DNA of 7,876 nt from Eubacteriales bacterium (GTDB lineage Bacteria > Bacillota > Clostridia > Lachnospirales > Lachnospiraceae), in NCBI GenBank assembly GCA_030536565.1, contig JAUNPT010000106.1, positions 1 through 7,876 of the forward strand. The letters run 5' to 3'. Below the pieces are notes generated by a model. The model worked only from the letters and a program-made list of their open reading frames with translations, had not been told where the DNA came from and ran no database searches. Positions 6,121 to 7,876 of the stretch are shown piece after piece. Position 1 is the first letter of the stretch. The number at the start of each line of letters is the position of its first letter. The position numbers and the translations under genes are program-made.

Positions 6121-6177
6121 ATCCCGACCGCCATTACTGGCGGTTTCGTCTTAATTTTCAAAGACTCGTCAGGGGAT
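6121..6177 (-). ncRNA. Type I hammerhead ribozyme
   Basis: On the - strand every hammerhead part is present in order. Stem I 5' strand AUCCC (6177-6173); core CUGACGA (6172-6166, matching CUGANGA); stem II GUCUU/AAGAC (6165-6161 and 6152-6148) with loop UGAAAAUU; core GAAA (6147-6144); stem III CCGCC/GGCGG (6143-6139 and 6132-6128) with loop AGUAAU; U16.1 at 6127 pairing with the last A of GAAA; C17 at 6126; stem I 3' strand GGGAU (6125-6121). All 15 stem pairs are Watson-Crick. Stem I is the open stem, so this is type I. Cleavage is predicted between 6126 and 6125. It starts one base after the stop of the 80-aa gene and frees a 46-nt 5'-OH leader for the J-domain gene. UUG (in the 80-aa gene's tail) and CAA downstream may extend stem I across an internal loop, where type I tertiary contacts with loop II usually form. 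Activity is not shown. Confidence 0.9.
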
Positions 6178-6420
6178 TTATTTAAGTTCAATTTTTCCAT
6201 TTGATAAGCATTTAACAGCGTAGGTAAACCCAGCAATAAAAGCATTTTCTTCTATTTCCACACAGCTATCACAAAAGGTATCATATATCTTTATATTGAG
6301 CTTTACAGATAATATGCTTTCTAACTCTTCAATAAGTTCTTCGCCTTTCTTAAAAAATAAATCCCTATCCTCGTTGTTGTCTTTCCACGATTCATAAATC
6401 ATTTTTAAAAATTCATCCAT
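6178..6420 (-). CDS. Hypothetical acidic protein (80 aa)
   Basis: A small acidic, helical protein without membrane segments. A strong AAAGGAGA site (6429-6436) precedes the ATG, and the gap to the Rha stop is only 19 nt, so it is the second gene of the leftward operon. The C-terminal part (EIEENAFIAGFTYAVKCL) resembles the E-x-AF-x-x-GF pattern near the end of small clostridial phage proteins of the DUF6809 kind. That likeness is weak and does not give a function. Cysteines in FCDSCVEIE (CxxC) could bind a metal or form a disulfide, but a single pair is not convincing. The hammerhead ribozyme begins immediately after its stop, so after self-cleavage its mRNA would end in a 2',3'-cyclic phosphate about 50 nt downstream. 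Confidence 0.75.
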   Translation of the reverse strand: MDEFLKMIYESWKDNNEDRDLFFKKGEELIEELESILSVKLNIKIYDTFCDSCVEIEENAFIAGFTYAVKCLSNGKIELK

Positions 6421-6439
6421 TGTTTTTATCTCCTTTCAA

Positions 6440-7141
6440 TCATTCGACTGTATGTAAATAATTGTAAATGTCTTGATAACCTTCTGCGTGTTCTTTCAAA
6501 TGTCTATATGTAACATTTACCCAAAATGTCGCCCGCTCTTGCAGTTGTTCAAAGTGTTCTATCAAGTCCATTGTGTAGGCTGGAGCAGTGCCAACATCTT
6601 TTATATAAATGTCCTCGGCCTCGCTCAAATCGAACTTCTCGCCGCAAAATAGAAATATCTTTCTGTAAACCTGTTTAGGTGTCACATCTGCAATATTGCA
6701 AATCTCAAATATTTTTGTCTTGTTGCGGCTGTACCACGTCGCCGGCTTTAACTTTCTTTCAATCGGTATAACATTTTGTGTTTTCTCTGTCAGTGGGGCG
6801 GCTCGGTGTTCCTGTATTGCGGATTCCATAGAGTGGAATCGGTTTATATATTCTGCTGTAAACTGTATGCCCTTTTTACCTTGGAACTTATGGGCGAGGA
6901 ACTCACAACCCTTTCTGGTACAGTTATAACATTTCCTAAGTTCTCCCTTTGCGTCTTTATAGGTGCTTTCTTGAAAAAATTCAACCGGCTGTAAGTTCAG
7001 CCCGTTAAGAATTTCTATAATCCCCTCTGTGTGTTTTCCGTTCCTGTTAGTTCCCTCAAGTTTCTGCAAAATTGTTTTGTGTGATGTTTCCATCATTTGG
7101 GCAATTTCTACAGTAGTAATTGATTGTTCTATGTCGTTCAT
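6440..7141 (-). CDS. Rha family phage regulatory protein
   Basis: A 233-aa protein whose first ~105 residues match the phage Rha (pRha) domain: TTVEIAQMMETSHKTILQKLEG (helix-turn-helix-like), then EFFQESTYKDAKGELRKCYNCTRKGCEFLAHKFQGKKGIQFTAEYINRF, given here as the family's landmark order (F/Y-x-x-S-x-Y-x-D-x-x-G, the 'TRKG' turn, GKK and the Y-I-x-x-F end). A linker (110-135) precedes a second domain (about 136-215) with YSRNKTKIFEICNIADVTPKQVY, probably another DNA-binding or oligomerisation unit. Rha proteins are temperate-phage regulators that act early after infection; some behave like antirepressors. It is the first gene of the leftward operon, with AAAGGAG before its ATG and a consensus promoter upstream. 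It lies divergent from a small HTH gene, a typical lysis-lysogeny or maintenance switch layout. Confidence 0.85.
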   Translation of the reverse strand: MNDIEQSITTVEIAQMMETSHKTILQKLEGTNRNGKHTEGIIEILNGLNLQPVEFFQESTYKDAKGELRKCYNCTRKGCEFLAHKFQGKKGIQFTAEYINRFHSMESAIQEHRAAPLTEKTQNVIPIERKLKPATWYSRNKTKIFEICNIADVTPKQVYRKIFLFCGEKFDLSEAEDIYIKDVGTAPAYTMDLIEHFEQLQERATFWVNVTYRHLKEHAEGYQDIYNYLHTVE

Positions 7142-7165
7142 TTTATAACTCCTTTCGTGTCGTTT

Positions 7166-7201
7166 GTTTTATTATGGTTTAATTATACACTATAATAAAA
7201 C
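7166..7201. promoter_or_regulatory. Perfect 10-bp inverted repeat around the rha promoter (operator candidate)
   Basis: GTTTTATTAT at 7166-7175 and ATAATAAAAC at 7192-7201 are exact inverses separated by 16 bp. The right arm lies between the -35 and -10 boxes and the left arm lies at the predicted start site, so a bound dimer would block RNA polymerase. Base composition is AT-rich, but a 10-bp perfect match with GC-containing ends at this position is unlikely to be idle. Confidence 0.55.
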
Positions 7202-7209
7202 ATTGTCAA
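7182..7209 (-). promoter_or_regulatory. Consensus sigma-70/sigma-A promoter for the rha operon
   Basis: On the - strand TTGACA (7209-7204) and TATAAT (7187-7182), both perfect consensus, are 16 bp apart. Transcription should begin near 7175 and give a leader of about 34 nt before the rha ATG. Such strength suggests the promoter must be repressed, probably through the inverted repeats that enclose it. Confidence 0.88.
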
Positions 7210-7217
7210 CACTTTAT

Positions 7218-7253
7218 TAAATATTTTTACACTCTATTGAATAAAAATATTTA
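7218..7253. promoter_or_regulatory. Perfect 12-bp inverted repeat in the divergent control region
   Basis: TAAATATTTTTA (7218-7229) and TAAAAATATTTA (7242-7253) are exact inverses with a 12-bp spacer. The pair lies between the rha -35 box and the predicted HTH-gene promoter. It may be a second operator for the small HTH protein or for Rha. Very AT-rich sequence raises the chance of coincidence. Confidence 0.45.
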
Positions 7254-7265
7254 TTGTGGTACCAT
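7237..7265 (+). promoter_or_regulatory. Possible extended -10 promoter for the HTH gene
   Basis: TTGAAT (7237-7242), 17 bp, then TACCAT (7260-7265), preceded directly by TGG as in an extended -10 promoter. Each box matches 4 of 6 consensus bases. Start near 7272 would leave a short leader with the ribosome site at 7281-7288. It overlaps the right arm of the 12-bp inverted repeat, which fits autoregulation. Confidence 0.4.
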
Positions 7266-7291
7266 TACAGGGTAGAAAGAGAGGTGAGAAA

Positions 7292-7498
7292 ATGGACAAT
7301 ATAAGAAATGAGATTAAGTCATACATTGCAAAAAGTGGAATGACCTTGACAGAGATAGTAAATATATATAATGAAACTCACGAACCAAAGACAACAACTC
7401 AGAATATTTCTAATAAATTAACACGCGGAACAATTAAATATAGTGAATGCGTAGATTTAGCCCAAATAATGGGGTATACAATTAAATGGGAAAAATAA
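7292..7498 (+). CDS. Small helix-turn-helix regulator (68 aa)
   Basis: A 68-aa protein with an XRE/Cro-like fold: helix I (IRNEIKSYIAKSG), helix II (MTLTEIVNIYNE), a turn, then recognition helix (TTTQNISNKLTRGT) and helix IV (YSECVDLAQIMGY). This one-domain form is common in Firmicutes prophages and integrative elements and may belong to the DUF6471-type HTH group. ATG 7292 is chosen over the in-frame GTG-type start at 7256 because GAGGTGAG (7281-7288) sits just before it and because the family starts with this helix. It is divergent from rha and probably binds the inverted repeats between them as repressor of the leftward promoter; that role is inferred from context. It converges on the nuclease-like gene, with the two stops 23 bp apart. 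Confidence 0.85.
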   Translation: MDNIRNEIKSYIAKSGMTLTEIVNIYNETHEPKTTTQNISNKLTRGTIKYSECVDLAQIMGYTIKWEK

Positions 7499-7517
7499 AA
7501 CCCGCCATTACGGCGGG
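7491..7517 (-). terminator. Intrinsic terminator for the nuclease-like gene
   Basis: CCCGCC (7512-7517, - strand) and GGCGGG (7501-7506) pair over 6 bp around a 5-nt loop and are followed on the - strand by TTTTATTTTT (7500-7491). The hairpin lies between the convergent stops. On the + strand no T run follows, so it would stop only leftward transcription well. Confidence 0.8.
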
Positions 7518-7521
7518 AGTG

Positions 7522-7876
7522 TTACAGGTAATTCTTGAATTTTTCCATAAATGTTACTAAGTTTATAGGCTCGTCATATCTCCATTCTATAAGTAAAACA
7601 TTATTTTGAACGCAAAGTTGTTTCTTTAATTTATCTCGCTCAACTTGCAATAAAAAATTAGATTTGCCGCCAAAAAAATCATTAGGTTCGTAGTGCTGTA
7701 ATCCTTGATATTCAACACCTATATTTTTACTTGGAATAAAAACATCTAATGACTGCATATTTAACCACTTGTCACGATATTGATAAATTGCGTCATTGAA
7801 ATGCTCCTGTATTAGTTTGTACATTGTGTATTCTGATTTCCAACGTGGTTTTACTTCCGATCGCTCCAAAAGTGCA
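7522..7876 (-). CDS. PD-(D/E)XK/Vsr-like nuclease-like protein (5' end outside window)
   Basis: The frame stays open to the window edge (codons A-L upstream of a TTG at 7869), so the true start may lie outside. Visible residues form a compact domain resembling Vsr/PD-(D/E)XK nuclease-like and DUF723-type phage homing-nuclease proteins. Counting the TTG as 1: WKSEY with E13, then SLDVFIP with D42, GVEYQGLQHYEP with E53, Q55 and H59, DFFGG, ERDKLKKQLC, and LLIEWRYDEP. The E...D...ExQ spacing fits a one-metal nuclease core, and IEYQG-x-QHY is a family signature. Such domains occur alone or at the C-terminus of larger proteins. It is convergent with the HTH gene and has its own terminator. Nuclease activity is inferred from the residue pattern; the substrate is unknown. 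Confidence 0.75.
   Translation of the reverse strand, partial: ALLERSEVKPRWKSEYTMYKLIQEHFNDAIYQYRDKWLNMQSLDVFIPSKNIGVEYQGLQHYEPNDFFGGKSNFLLQVERDKLKKQLCVQNNVLLIEWRYDEPINLVTFMEKFKNYL

Noticed and set aside
7501..7517. Hairpin with CCGCCATTAC like stem III of the ribozyme
   Set aside because: No CUGANGA or GAAA nearby; it is a terminator hairpin with a T run on the - strand. The likeness is a coincidence of short GC stems.

Overview
The window looks like the chromosome of a low-GC Clostridia member, probably Lachnospiraceae. The evidence is AT-rich codon use, strong AGGAGG-type ribosome binding sites, and the style of LigA and MetA. That family-level guess rests on protein style only. There are two parts.

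Part 1 (1-3573) is host chromosome read on the + strand. It holds the 3' end of a 23S rRNA pseudouridine synthase of the RluF type, a complete NAD-dependent DNA ligase (ligA), and a complete homoserine O-acyltransferase (metA) with Glu111, which predicts acetyl-CoA use. The gaps are very short, so this may be one transcript. It ends at a + strand hairpin-plus-T-run terminator (3542-3573).

Part 2 (about 3400-7876) looks like one end of an integrated mobile element, either a prophage or a phage satellite. Just after metA lies a helically phased repeat array (three TTCAC, then four GGTGTCA) of the kind bound by a tyrosine integrase. Next come about 800 bp without a gene, which hold a degenerate 136-bp tandem repeat with CCCC/GGGG palindromes, several short direct repeats, and a dyad made of four heptamers. 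A leftward (- strand) operon then runs from a textbook promoter at 7182-7209. It encodes a Rha-type phage regulator, an 80-aa protein, a J-domain/LPD29-like protein, a 159-aa coiled-coil protein and a 55-aa membrane protein. Divergent from it is a small helix-turn-helix protein. Beyond that, a PD-(D/E)XK/Vsr-like nuclease-like protein runs off the window edge. No integrase, capsid or terminase gene is visible.

The main discovery is a complete type I hammerhead ribozyme on the - strand at 6121-6177. It lies in the leader between the 80-aa gene and the J-domain gene. All three stems pair perfectly, and the core CUGACGA...GAAA and the cleavage-site UC are intact. It begins at the base after the upstream stop codon. 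Self-cleavage would split the operon mRNA and give the J-domain gene a 46-nt leader with a 5'-OH end. This suggests the element uses a ribozyme to process its early transcript.
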